From positions 1 to 6,387 of the forward strand of contig JANXQZ010000619.1 in the NCBI GenBank assembly GCA_025353235.1: a stretch of DNA of 6,387 nt. Reading direction: 5' to 3'. This document shows positions 1 to 6,135 of this stretch, piece by piece. Position 1 is the stretch's first letter. Each line of letters begins with the position of its first letter. A program made the position numbers and the translations under genes. The DNA comes from Bryobacterales bacterium (GTDB lineage: Bacteria > Acidobacteriota > Terriglobia > Bryobacterales > Bryobacteraceae). The notes beneath the pieces are model-generated. The model saw only the letters and a program-made list of their open reading frames with translations. It was not told where the DNA came from and did no database searches.

Positions 1-657
1 CTCGAAACTGGCGCGTCCGCTGACCAGAATCAGGCGGTCCGAACAGGGCGTGCGTCCGGCCAGCATCTCCGTGCCGATCAGTTTATCGACTGCATTATGA
101 CGACCCACGTCTTCGCGCAAAATGAGCAGGTTGCCGCGTGTGTCAAAAAGGGCGGCAGCGTGCAATCCGCCAGTGCGCTCGAAGACCGCCTGAGCCTCGC
201 GGAGCCGACTCGGGAACTCATGGATTTGCGGGGCGTTAAAAATTGGGGAATCCCGTGGAATTGCGGGGCAAGTACCGGCCTGGAGCGCTTCAATCGACGT
301 CTTGCCGCAAACGCCGCAACTTGAGGTCATATAGAAATGCCGTTCCAGGCGCTCGAAATCCACCTCCGCACCGCGCTTGAGCACAACGGCAACTGTATTC
401 CCAAATTGGCGCGTTTTGGAATCGACTACGGCGTGCGAAATCGACTCGATCTGATCGCGGCCCTCGAGGATTCCTTCCGTAAATAAGAAGCCAGCCGCCA
501 ACTCGAAATCGTTCCCCGGCGTACGCATGGTGATGGACACATTGCGCCCGTTCACCCGTATTTCAAGCGGCTCCTCCACCGCCAGCAAGTCTTGGAATGG
601 AGTTGCAGCGCTGCCTTCCACCCGCTGGATCGGTACGGTCAGAATGTTTCGCACCAC
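1..657 (-). CDS. fdhD: FdhD, formate dehydrogenase accessory sulfurtransferase (C-terminus cut by window edge)
   Basis: FdhD is a cytoplasmic protein that passes sulfur from a cysteine desulfurase (IscS) to the molybdenum bis-MGD cofactor before insertion into formate dehydrogenase; without it the enzyme is inactive. The minus strand is open for 219 codons up to position 1. Visible landmarks are an N-terminal VEEPLEIRVNG, then TPGNDFELAAGFLFTEG (about residues 47-63), the catalytic CGVCGK loop with Cys114 and Cys117, and the family hallmark REDVGRHNAVDKLIG (about 181-195), followed by GRTPCSDRLILVSGRASFE at the edge. The family is usually about 260-280 residues, so some 50 are missing outside the window. 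The start is one of two adjacent GTG codons (655-657 or 652-654), 6 or 9 nt after the DUF4920 stop. No clear Shine-Dalgarno is seen, so translational coupling is likely. The assignment is very secure; only the exact start is open. Confidence 0.95.
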   Translation of the reverse strand, partial: MVRNILTVPIQRVEGSAATPFQDLLAVEEPLEIRVNGRNVSITMRTPGNDFELAAGFLFTEGILEGRDQIESISHAVVDSKTRQFGNTVAVVLKRGAEVDFERLERHFYMTSSCGVCGKTSIEALQAGTCPAIPRDSPIFNAPQIHEFPSRLREAQAVFERTGGLHAAALFDTRGNLLILREDVGRHNAVDKLIGTEMLAGRTPCSDRLILVSGRASFE

Positions 658-663
658 TGCGTT

Positions 664-1119
664 CTAATTGGAGAGAATTACCGCGCCTGTTCCTTCGATC
701 TGGTAGCGGGTAAGGGGAGCTTTCACGGTAGCCGGGTCGAACTTCCGGCCCATTTCGTCGGCCTCGTGCTTGGCTTGCGCCACGGCTTGTTCGCGGGTCA
801 GCACCGTCTTGGTGAACTTGCCCTCGGCCACGGCCGTTTTCCCTGCCGAGTCCTTGGGAAACTCGATGTCGCCATCGTTTACCTTGATGCGGATGCTCTT
901 GCCGTCATCGCTGGCGATTTGCATCCAGCAACCCATCATCTGGCATACTTCCGTAATTTTGCCTTTCACCTGCACGGGTTTGCCCACGTAATTGACGGGA
1001 TTTTCGAGCAGAGTGGAAATCGGGACAGGGGCTTTGATGGCGAGCGGTTTGCCGAGATTGAGATCGGCGGCGAGCAGGGTGGCCGACGCCAGTAGATAGG
1101 GTAGGAGACGCATGTTCAC
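664..1119 (-). CDS. DUF4920 family exported protein
   Basis: This 151-residue protein has a signal-peptide-like N-terminus (MRLLPYLLASATLLAAD), so it is probably exported to the periplasm. The body matches the DUF4920 pattern as I know it: STLLENPVNYVGKPVQVKG (about 35-53), then TEVCQMMGCWMQI with Cys59 and Cys64, a strand-rich IRIKVNDGDIEFPKDSAGK (76-94), and a Lys/Glu-rich helix near 105-125. The fold is probably a small OB-like barrel. The biochemical role is unknown; the two cysteines could bind metal or form a disulfide, which is inference. The GTG start overlaps the TGA of the upstream acetyltransferase by 4 bp (GTGA), and fdhD follows within 6-9 nt, so the three genes look cotranscribed. 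An in-frame ATG two codons later (1111-1113) is an alternative start and would leave the signal peptide intact. Family membership is fairly certain; function is not. Confidence 0.85.
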   Translation of the reverse strand: MNMRLLPYLLASATLLAADLNLGKPLAIKAPVPISTLLENPVNYVGKPVQVKGKITEVCQMMGCWMQIASDDGKSIRIKVNDGDIEFPKDSAGKTAVAEGKFTKTVLTREQAVAQAKHEADEMGRKFDPATVKAPLTRYQIEGTGAVILSN

Positions 1120-1622
1120 ATTATGACGAATGCGAATACATGCCAGGGCTCGCCATCCTTTTCGATGCGAGTTGGGGGGATCGCCTCACCGGTGAAGGCG
1201 GTGATGGCACGCTGCCAGAAAATCAAGGCGCTGCGATTCGATTCCATCACGCGCACTTGCCACGGCCCCGGAAACCTGCTCCATACTTGGTGGGCTGCCT
1301 TCATCCCAATTCCTCGCCTGCGGTATGCGCGCATGATGAAGAACTCTGCCATGTCCCAGACAGCTTCGGACTCCTTCTTTACTAGAGCCAACCCCGCTAA
1401 GCTGCCGTCCACTTTGATGAGGAAGGGATGGCGATTAGGCTCGCTCCAATACTGCGGAAGATGCTTGTATCCGAAGCGGCCGTCGGGGCCTAGTTCGAGA
1501 TGATGAAACTCACTGAAGTCGTGTGCGTACAATTCGAGGAGATTAGCGATGATGGATTCTTGCTCTGGTGCAGCGGGGACAAGTTCGATGTGGGCCGATG
1601 GTTTCTGCGGAGTTGCTTGCAT
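1116..1622 (-). CDS. GNAT family N-acetyltransferase
   Basis: This 168-residue cytoplasmic protein resembles GCN5-related acetyltransferases, which move an acetyl group from acetyl-CoA to an amine. The acetyl-CoA pyrophosphate loop is visible as RRRGIG (101-106) after the strand AEFFIMRAY (92-100). The later segment NRSALIFWQRA (129-139) is the usual GNAT motif-B helix with the FW pair. The N-terminal part (LLELYAHDFSEFHHLELGPDGRFGY, split at about 28-52) and the length resemble the predicted acetyltransferase group COG5628. The substrate cannot be told from sequence. It is the first gene of the minus-strand operon, and its TGA overlaps the GTG of the DUF4920 gene. The ATG at 1620-1622 is the only sensible start, since the GNAT fold begins at IELVPAAP (residues 12-19); the Shine-Dalgarno is poor. 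The family call is firm and the substrate unknown. Confidence 0.9.
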   Translation of the reverse strand: MQATPQKPSAHIELVPAAPEQESIIANLLELYAHDFSEFHHLELGPDGRFGYKHLPQYWSEPNRHPFLIKVDGSLAGLALVKKESEAVWDMAEFFIMRAYRRRGIGMKAAHQVWSRFPGPWQVRVMESNRSALIFWQRAITAFTGEAIPPTRIEKDGEPWHVFAFVIM

Positions 1623-1655
1623 GGATCAGCACTGATTGTACGCCGACCACTAGCA

Positions 1656-1685
1656 ATAGCAGCGAGCAGAATCGCCGGCGGTCAA
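1656..1685 (-). promoter_or_regulatory. Possible promoter for the GNAT-DUF4920-fdhD operon
   Basis: On the minus strand, TTGACC (1680-1685, five of six matches to the -35 consensus) is followed after 18 nt by TGCTAT (1656-1661, only three of six for the -10). The -10 lies 33 nt upstream of the acetyltransferase ATG, which is a reasonable leader length. The -35 is good and the -10 weak, so this is a candidate only. It is the best match I found between 1623 and 1700. Confidence 0.25.
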
Positions 1686-1840
1686 GGATTCACAAATGCT
1701 TGTTAATAGTAATGCTGCTTGTGTTTGTTGTTGGCCAAGCGTGAAACGTTGCAGGAAGGCACCTTCGTTCTGAAATGCGCCGTACGCGCGGCGTTTGTCA
1801 AGATGATCGCGGAAGGCTGAGGCACCTCCGGGTTGCGGCT

Positions 1841-1936
1841 TCACGTCGGCTTCGGTATTGGTCGCGGCTCAGGCAAAGGCTCGCCTTTCGGGACAGGTAT
1901 GGCGACGCGCAAGTAGTGGCCAGTGTTGTTCTTCAT
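1841..1936 (-). CDS. Possible small proline-rich ORF (31 aa), doubtful
   Basis: An ATG at 1934-1936 on the minus strand opens a 31-codon frame ending MKNNTGHYLRVAI-PVPKGEPLPEPRPIPKPT. The alternating Pro/Lys/Glu tail is compositionally unusual. Its TGA overlaps by GTGA the GTG of a 64-codon frame that runs to 1650 (starting KPQPGGASAFRDHLDKRR). The second frame continues the proline-rich composition (KPT then KPQPGG), so one longer gene broken by a frameshift is conceivable. I recognise no homologue. There is no Shine-Dalgarno, although GTATAA lies directly before the ATG. The stretch 1623-1953 otherwise holds no gene I can support. Confidence 0.2.
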   Translation of the reverse strand: MKNNTGHYLRVAIPVPKGEPLPEPRPIPKPT

Positions 1937-1937
1937 T

Positions 1938-1943
1938 TATACT
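1938..1943 (+). promoter_or_regulatory. Possible -10 box before the ATPase remnant
   Basis: TATACT matches the -10 consensus in five of six positions and sits 10 nt before the in-frame GTG at 1954. No -35-like hexamer is found at the usual distance; the best candidates are badly spaced. If used, transcription would start almost at the GTG. This is weak evidence in a region of decayed genes. Confidence 0.2.
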
Positions 1944-1953
1944 AGCGCTATCA

Positions 1954-2894
1954 GTGGAAATCTCGAGCACTAAGCCAAGGCAGTTGTCCTCCCGCCGCCT
2001 CACCAGTATTGACAGCGAGGCCGACAGGCCCGTAGGCGTTCAGCGGATCACCGTTCAACGTCTTTTTGGCCAATTTGATTACGACTTGAAGAGCGAAACA
2101 ACCGATCTTAGTGATCTTTTCATCTTATATGGAGACAATGGCTCAGGAAAAACTACGCTTCTGAGACTTCTCTTTTATATCTTGTCGTTGGCAAGAGCTG
2201 CTGGCCACCGGACCGCGATTCAAGAGATACCCTTTGAGCGCTTTGAGGTGCTCTTAGTCGACAAAACGTCGATAGTACTTTGGCGAAAGAATTCGATTGC
2301 GGGCGCCTACGCTATCACCTTCAGCCAAGTGGGCATGAAACCTGTCACTGTTCCTTTGGTGCCGTTACAGACCGGGAAAATCGCTTCGCGACGCCAGAGG
2401 AGGAAGAAGCTTTCTCCTCCTTCATTGAAAACGTCAATTTGACCGTCTATCTTCTTTCAGCTGACCGCCGGATCCAGAGCGATCTAATTAAAATCGACGA
2501 CGAAGCCGAAAATTCGGAACCACTGTTTTTTTGGCGAACGGTTGCGGACCCTGCCTCTCGCGTTCGCATGCGCGTTCCTTCTTATGAAAGGCTCAACAAA
2601 CAGGACGAGCAAACTTGCTCTGTGACTCGGGCGATGCAACTCGCATCGTCGTGGATCCGAGGACAAGTGTTGCAGGCCGCCAACAAGGGCACCAGCAGTT
2701 CTCATAATACTTATGCGGACGTTGTTAGGCGCATTGTAGCTACACGACCGCAGCAAGATGCTCGACCAGAGAGCAAGGAGCAGGTCATAAATGCAAACCG
2801 GAAAACAGGTATCAAACGGCTCGTGATTTACTCGTCGACTTGCAGGCGTGGCAGAGAGATGGTACCGCGACCACACCGCTGGCGGCACCATTAG
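1954..2894 (+). pseudogene. AAA/ABC-like ATPase remnant, frameshifted and C-terminally truncated
   Basis: The first frame encodes a clear P-loop ATPase N-terminus: ITVQRLFGQFDYDL (about 2047-2088), then the Walker A motif ILYGDNGSGKTTLLRLLF (about 2128-2175), typical of SMC/RecF/OLD-like AAA ATPases. Near 2350-2375 homology moves to the frame one base earlier and continues as ATPEEEEAFSSFIENVNLTVYLLSADRRI (split over 2388-2475), then a helical region (RAMQLASSWIRGQVLQAA) ending about VRRIVATRPQQ near 2757. The first frame stops at 2442 and the second at 2894. No ABC signature, Walker B or H-loop follows, so the nucleotide-binding C-terminal half is gone. No slippery heptamer is seen at the shift, so mutation is more likely than programmed frameshifting. 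The start is uncertain: GTG 1954, TTG 1984 and TTG 1858 are in frame, and no ATG lies near the conserved N-terminus. The base composition looks more AT-rich than the flanking operons, hinting at different origin. It cannot make a working ATPase as it stands. Confidence 0.65.
2786..2878 (+). pseudogene. Fragment resembling the C-terminal edge of a Ser/Thr protein kinase domain
   Basis: In the third forward frame, not used by the ATPase remnant, the bases encode HKCKPENRYQTARDLL followed by VDLQAWQRDGTATTP. In eukaryotic-like Ser/Thr kinases the end of the catalytic domain commonly reads KC-Leu-x-x-x-P-x-x-RYQ(T/S)A-x-x-L-x-x-DL, followed by a short basic linker. The match PENRYQTARDLLVDL is specific, with a few residues missing between KC and PEN. 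Nothing kinase-like lies upstream: that frame has stops at 2705-2707 and 2720-2722. It is therefore an isolated scrap fused to the end of the ATPase remnant. The identification rests on about 20 residues recognised by eye. Confidence 0.45.
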
Positions 2895-2942
2895 GACTGT
2901 GTGTCGCGCAATCAGGTAAAGACATTTGTGTGTCGATAGGAT

Positions 2943-2979
2943 GTGATCTATCCGGTGCAAATCGCACGTGATCTGTCCG
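2943..2979 (+). repeat. Direct repeat gtgatct(a/g)tccg, two copies 25 bp apart
   Basis: GTGATCTATCCG at 2943-2954 and GTGATCTGTCCG at 2968-2979 match in 11 of 12 bases. Between them, GTGC and GCAC (2955-2967) can form a small 4-bp stem. The part ATCTGTCC (2971-2978) also recurs inverted as GGACAGAT at 3012-3019, at the start of the transposase frame. The pair may be part of an insertion-sequence end or regulatory region, but no terminal inverted repeat partner was found beyond the transposase remnant. Confidence 0.45.
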
Positions 2980-3017
2980 CTTGAAGAGAACGGCGGGGAC
3001 GCTGGGGAGGTGGACAG

Positions 3018-3260
3018 ATGATGAGATTACAACACGTAGTTTTGAAAGCATTGGCAAAGAAGATCACTTGGCGGGAGGCCGCCGAGACTATCGGGGTGAC
3101 CGATCGGACTATGCGCCGCTGGCGGGAAAGTTGGAAGAGCACAGCTATTCGGGACTGGCCGATCGACGGAAAGGGAAGCGAGCTGAAAGCACGTGCCGTT
3201 GGCCGTGGCGGAAGAAACGTTGCGTTTGTACCTGGAGACTTACTACGACCTGAACATCAG
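3018..3260 (+). mobile_element. Transposase remnant (ISNCY-like), homology in three frames
   Basis: The 5' part of a transposase gene survives. From ATG 3018, the first frame reads MMRLQHVVLKALAKKIT, then WREAAETIGVTDRTMRRWRE, a helix-turn-helix DNA-binding domain like that at the N-terminus of ISNCY-type transposases. Homology then jumps to a second frame (EEHSYSGLADRRKGK, about 3136-3180) and to a third (VPLAVAEETLRLY, then LETYYDLNI, 3193-3258). The order is that of an intact protein, so at least two small indels have broken the gene. After 3258 the similarity stops: the DDE catalytic domain is absent and the element cannot transpose by itself. Terminal inverted repeats were not identified. 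GGAGG at 3006-3010, 7 nt before the ATG, is a good Shine-Dalgarno relic. I am fairly sure it is a transposase and less sure of the family name. Confidence 0.65.
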
Positions 3261-3350
3261 TGGAGTAAACCCCCAGGGTGCTTTCAGCGGTGCTGTCACC
3301 ACATTTCCAAAATGCTTGGGACTTAGCCAGGACGACTCTCGACGCCCGCA

Positions 3351-4169
3351 TTAGTGCGAGATGTCTCTTCGTGAATAGAGTAAGTACGCCAGCGCGAACG
3401 CCCCAACTGCGATTCCACCCAGCACGTACAGGCTCTTTGCCGACAGAGCCGAGCCCATCACCAATTCAAACGGCGTGTAATACCGAAATGGCGAAAGCCA
3501 CGCGACTGATTCCGCCGGCTTCCACGCGCGGCCGATATAGTCGGTTAGGTACGCCGCCAGCGCCAGCAACCCGCTAATGGCTCCAGCGGAGCCCCTCCGC
3601 CTGCAGGCGCAACCGATCGCCAACGTAATCGCGCTCCAACAGAGCATCAGAAGCCCCAGATTGACTGCCAGCGATCCAATGAGGCCAGCCGATGGCCAGC
3701 CAGCGTCCTTCGCGGCATAATAATTCAGGCCAATCCACGTGCCGATGGCCATCATGGCGAGCAAGTAGACAGTGGAGATCAGCGCCACCAAAATGGACCG
3801 GGTTACGATCCAGTGCCGCGCCACGGGCCGCGCCAGCACAAGATCGATGAATCCGGTCTCAATCTCCATGACCGGAATCGTCGCTAGTGTCAGGGAAACC
3901 GAAATCAGCGCTCCCATGACGACAGGATGAAAATATCCCAGGCACACAATCCCTTTGAATGTGAGAAACGCGACAAATGAGGGTCCCAATACTTCGCGCG
4001 CGAACGAAGGCACCAAGTTGCCCATTTGCGCGAACGAACTGGAAGCTTGAATTGAATTGGCCTGGAGAATGAGGACAACCTGGAACCCCGCCAGCAACAC
4101 GCCCGCCGCCAGGAGAAACTTCCGGACCCGTCGAAGTGACTGAGCGACCAGCGCGAAGAGCACGGTCAT
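3351..4169 (-). CDS. ABC-2 type transporter permease
   Basis: This 272-residue inner-membrane protein is the membrane subunit of an ABC exporter. Hydrophobic segments are visible at about residues 17-36, 82-102, 122-148, 160-187, 194-211 and 246-265, giving six spans, the usual ABC-2 number. The segment EIETGFIDLVLARPVARHWI (102-121) is the typical cytoplasmic coupling region of ABC-2 permeases (E-x-G-x-x-x-x-LL-x-RPV). A large extracytoplasmic loop may lie at about 37-81. The frame is open upstream to 4301, but ATG 4167-4169 overlaps the TGA of the ATPase gene as ATGA, and the upstream extension is Arg-rich shadow sequence of the ATPase gene, so this start is preferred. The partner is the ATPase just upstream; the substrate is unknown. 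The protein ends SRRDISH, shortly before the transposase remnant, and appears intact. Confidence 0.88.
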   Translation of the reverse strand: MTVLFALVAQSLRRVRKFLLAAGVLLAGFQVVLILQANSIQASSSFAQMGNLVPSFAREVLGPSFVAFLTFKGIVCLGYFHPVVMGALISVSLTLATIPVMEIETGFIDLVLARPVARHWIVTRSILVALISTVYLLAMMAIGTWIGLNYYAAKDAGWPSAGLIGSLAVNLGLLMLCWSAITLAIGCACRRRGSAGAISGLLALAAYLTDYIGRAWKPAESVAWLSPFRYYTPFELVMGSALSAKSLYVLGGIAVGAFALAYLLYSRRDISH

Positions 4170-5077
4170 TCGGCGCCATCCCGGTAGTACTTGACCAGGA
4201 CGTCTTCGAGTCTTGCTTCTTCGACCGCGAGGTCCGCCACGGGCAGCGCCGCGAGAAACGAAGGAAGAGAGCCGAGCTGCCCCGTCACGCGAAGAATCCA
4301 AGTGCGAGGTTTCACGTCGATCATCTCGTAACCCTGCGGCAGGTGAGCCGGAACGGAAGTCTCCTGCTGGAATGTTACGCGCACACGCCTGGATGCGAGT
4401 TTCCGTGCGCCTTCGACCGAGGAGAGCAATACGACCTTGCCTTTCGCCAACACAGCGATGCGGTCGCAGACCCGCTCTACCTCGGGCAGAACGTGCGACG
4501 ACATGAAAACGGTGCGCCCGCGGTTGCGCGCATCGGCCAGCAATTCATAGAAAGATTCCTGCATGAGAGGATCGAGACTTTCCGTGGGCTCGTCCAAAAT
4601 CAGCAGGAGTGGGTCGGCTTGAAACGCCTGGATCAAGCCGAGCTTTCGTTTCATGCCAGTGCTGTACTCGCGCAGCTTTCTCGAAAGATCGCGATCGCTT
4701 AGCTCGAAGCGCTCGATCAGGTTGCGTCGATGTTCACTGGAAACGATTCTGCCTCCGACTCGCTCCCAGAACGACAGCATTTCATGTCCTGTCGAATCGG
4801 AATAGATTCCCATTTCGCCTGGCAAATATCCAACGGCGGAGCGGGCTTTCAAGCTGTCTGACTGGCAATCATGCCCGAAGACGGCCGCACTGCCTGAGGT
4901 GGGGCGCAGCAGGTCGAGTAAGATTCTGATGGTGGTAGTCTTGCCAGCGCCGTTCAACCCGAGGAATCCAAAGACCTCACCACGCGAAACCTCCAAGTCA
5001 AGACGGTCTACAGCGATGAGCTTGCCGTAGCACTTGGTCAATCCACGAATCGAGATCGCAGCGGAGCCGGAGAGCAC
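4166..5077 (-). CDS. ABC transporter ATP-binding protein (ABC-2 exporter type)
   Basis: This 303-residue cytoplasmic ATPase should drive export through the permease encoded downstream. All nucleotide-binding motifs are present: Walker A GLNGAGKTT (40-48), a Q-loop region VGYLPGEMGIY (82-92), signature YSTGMKRK (138-145), Walker B LLLILDEP (157-164) with Glu163, D-loop SLDP (167-170) and switch His195 in MSSHVLPEV. Gly replaces the usual Q-loop Gln and STGMK replaces the classical SGGQ; both are common in the drug/antibiotic-export and CcmA/NatA-like branch. Residues from about 225 form the C-terminal extension seen in that branch, ending LEDVLVKYYRD. The start is GTG 5075-5077; an in-frame TAG at 5087-5089 rules out anything much longer. 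No Shine-Dalgarno is visible. The gene overlaps the permease gene by 4 bp, so the two form an operon. The substrate is not predictable from sequence. Confidence 0.92.
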   Translation of the reverse strand: MLSGSAAISIRGLTKCYGKLIAVDRLDLEVSRGEVFGFLGLNGAGKTTTIRILLDLLRPTSGSAAVFGHDCQSDSLKARSAVGYLPGEMGIYSDSTGHEMLSFWERVGGRIVSSEHRRNLIERFELSDRDLSRKLREYSTGMKRKLGLIQAFQADPLLLILDEPTESLDPLMQESFYELLADARNRGRTVFMSSHVLPEVERVCDRIAVLAKGKVVLLSSVEGARKLASRRVRVTFQQETSVPAHLPQGYEMIDVKPRTWILRVTGQLGSLPSFLAALPVADLAVEEARLEDVLVKYYRDGAE

Positions 5078-5083
5078 ATCAGG

Positions 5084-5089
5084 ATTCTA
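5084..5089 (-). promoter_or_regulatory. Possible -10 box of the ABC exporter operon
   Basis: TAGAAT on the minus strand matches the -10 consensus in five of six positions and lies 6 nt before the GTG start of the ATPase. No convincing -35 box stands 16-19 nt further upstream. If real, the transcript would begin at or next to the GTG, giving a leaderless mRNA, which would agree with the missing Shine-Dalgarno. Candidate only. Confidence 0.22.
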
Positions 5090-5172
5090 ACGCAAACTGT
5101 AAGTAATTCCGAAAGAGCGAGTAAGAACCTTGGCGGGGGTCGGTATTGGAAAACTGATCTGTCTCTCTCGAT

Positions 5173-6054
5173 TTACCGCAGGTCGCTAAGACGCATGGCA
5201 GGCATGTCGGATAGGTAGCCCGCAAACGGCTTTACGGAGATTACTCCCGTGATGTCGGCTTGGGGAAGTTTCACTGGCTGATAGTCGGCTACGAGTAGGA
5301 GTGGCACGCGCGGCGACGTGTGGCGCGGTACGCGGAAGGAATTCCGGCGGTTGTAGAGAAGTCCGGTTCGAGGACATCAGCGACCGGGATCGAAATCAGC
5401 CCGTGCTCGCTCGTCATTCAACGCTCGGAACCACTCAGTCGCGAGCGCGCTAAGACCCTCCGCCTTTGCTAGCACGCAAGTCGAATCCGTCTCCCAAGTC
5501 TTCTTGGCATACTGTCCGGCGAGTTCCGGCTGATGGTGCTGAATGAGAACGTGCTCCAGGCTGACGATCGCAAGGGCTCTCTGAAACGGAGTAGCAGCAC
5601 TTTCCGTGATCCGCTTGATGCCGGCGAAATCTCCGGCTGCAGCGCGCGCGTAAAGCTGTTTCATCATCTCTCCGTCGGCATGTGTGCGAGTGTCTTTCTC
5701 TTCAGGGTCGAAATCCCGGAATCCCTCCTCTGGTTGGCTAGTACGCCAAAGGAGATCCGCAAACGCAGCAAGGTAGCCAGCTTTCTTTTCCGCACTCGTG
5801 GCGGATTTGATCAGTGCATAAATAACCCACGCCCGCCAAAGTGTATACGGCGATCCGAGGAGGGACCGGGCGATCTTGCATAAGCTCGCTCGGCGTCTTC
5901 GAGGTATCCAGCCCAGAGTCGCTTCGAGAGCTTCCCGGATACGCTGGGTATCGTCCTTGCTCCTGAACGAGAAACCGTAGTTTGAGAGCGAGCAAACATC
6001 ACGATACGAACGGCTTACCTGGCCCTGTCGCGCGCGACGCGCAGAAGAGAATCG
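5173..6054 (-). pseudogene. Decaying gene for an alpha-helical (TPR-like) protein with an internal TGA
   Basis: One minus-strand frame is open from 6054 to a TAA at 5173-5175, broken only by a TGA at 5377-5379. The part before the TGA is helix-rich: LLGSPYTLWRAWVIYALIKS, AEKKAGYLAAFADLLWRT, then MMKQLYARAAAGDFAGIKRI and PFQRALAIVSLEHVLIQHHQ, resembling tetratricopeptide-type repeats. The part after it is strand-rich and protein-like (RVPLLLVADYQPVKLPQADI, ending DMPAMRLSDLR). The only ATG codons in the upper part are the pair at 5662-5667, so as it stands only a 96-residue product (5377-5667) could be made. Around 5870-5930 a neighbouring frame reads better (WAGYLEDAERAYARS), suggesting small compensating indels. 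I do not recognise the family. An alternative is two short genes meeting at TGATG (5375-5379), the second a 63-codon frame to 5186, but that reading is low in protein character. Confidence 0.5.
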
Positions 6055-6135
6055 TCAACTCGCAGAAGCCCGGTTCTGGACCATTATCCATTCGGGGCAG
6101 TCAACTGCGAAATCAAACATTAGTACCCTTGCTCC

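Noticed and set aside
97..324. Plus-strand 75-codon frame opposite fdhD
   Set aside because: It is the antisense shadow of fdhD, whose conserved motifs are unmistakable on the minus strand.
592..1095. Plus-strand 167-codon frame
   Set aside because: It lies antisense to the DUF4920 gene and shows a His/Gly-rich composition typical of a shadow frame.
1875..1888. Perfect palindrome AAAGGC-TC-GCCTTT as a terminator
   Set aside because: No T-run follows on either strand, and the stem is short with a tiny loop; it also falls inside the possible small ORF, encoding KGEPLP.
2371..2385. GGGAAAA as a programmed -1 slippery site in the ATPase gene
   Set aside because: In the incoming frame the codons are ggg-aaa-atc preceded by C, so the heptamer is not in the X-XXY-YYZ register and re-pairing after a -1 slip would fail.
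3347..3358. Small hairpin CGCA-TTAG-TGCG at the permease stop codon
   Set aside because: A four-base stem without a U-tract is not enough for a terminator call.
4170..4301. Upstream extension of the permease frame
   Set aside because: The extra 44 residues are Arg-rich shadow sequence of the ATPase C-terminus; ATG 4169 with the ATGA overlap is the better start.
4136..4702. Plus-strand 188-codon frame
   Set aside because: It is antisense to the ABC ATPase gene, which has all nucleotide-binding motifs.
5186..5377. 63-codon minus-strand frame starting at TGATG after the helical-repeat relic
   Set aside because: Its translation is Ser/Arg/Pro-rich and lacks protein character, whereas the frame continuing past the TGA looks like real protein over the same bases.
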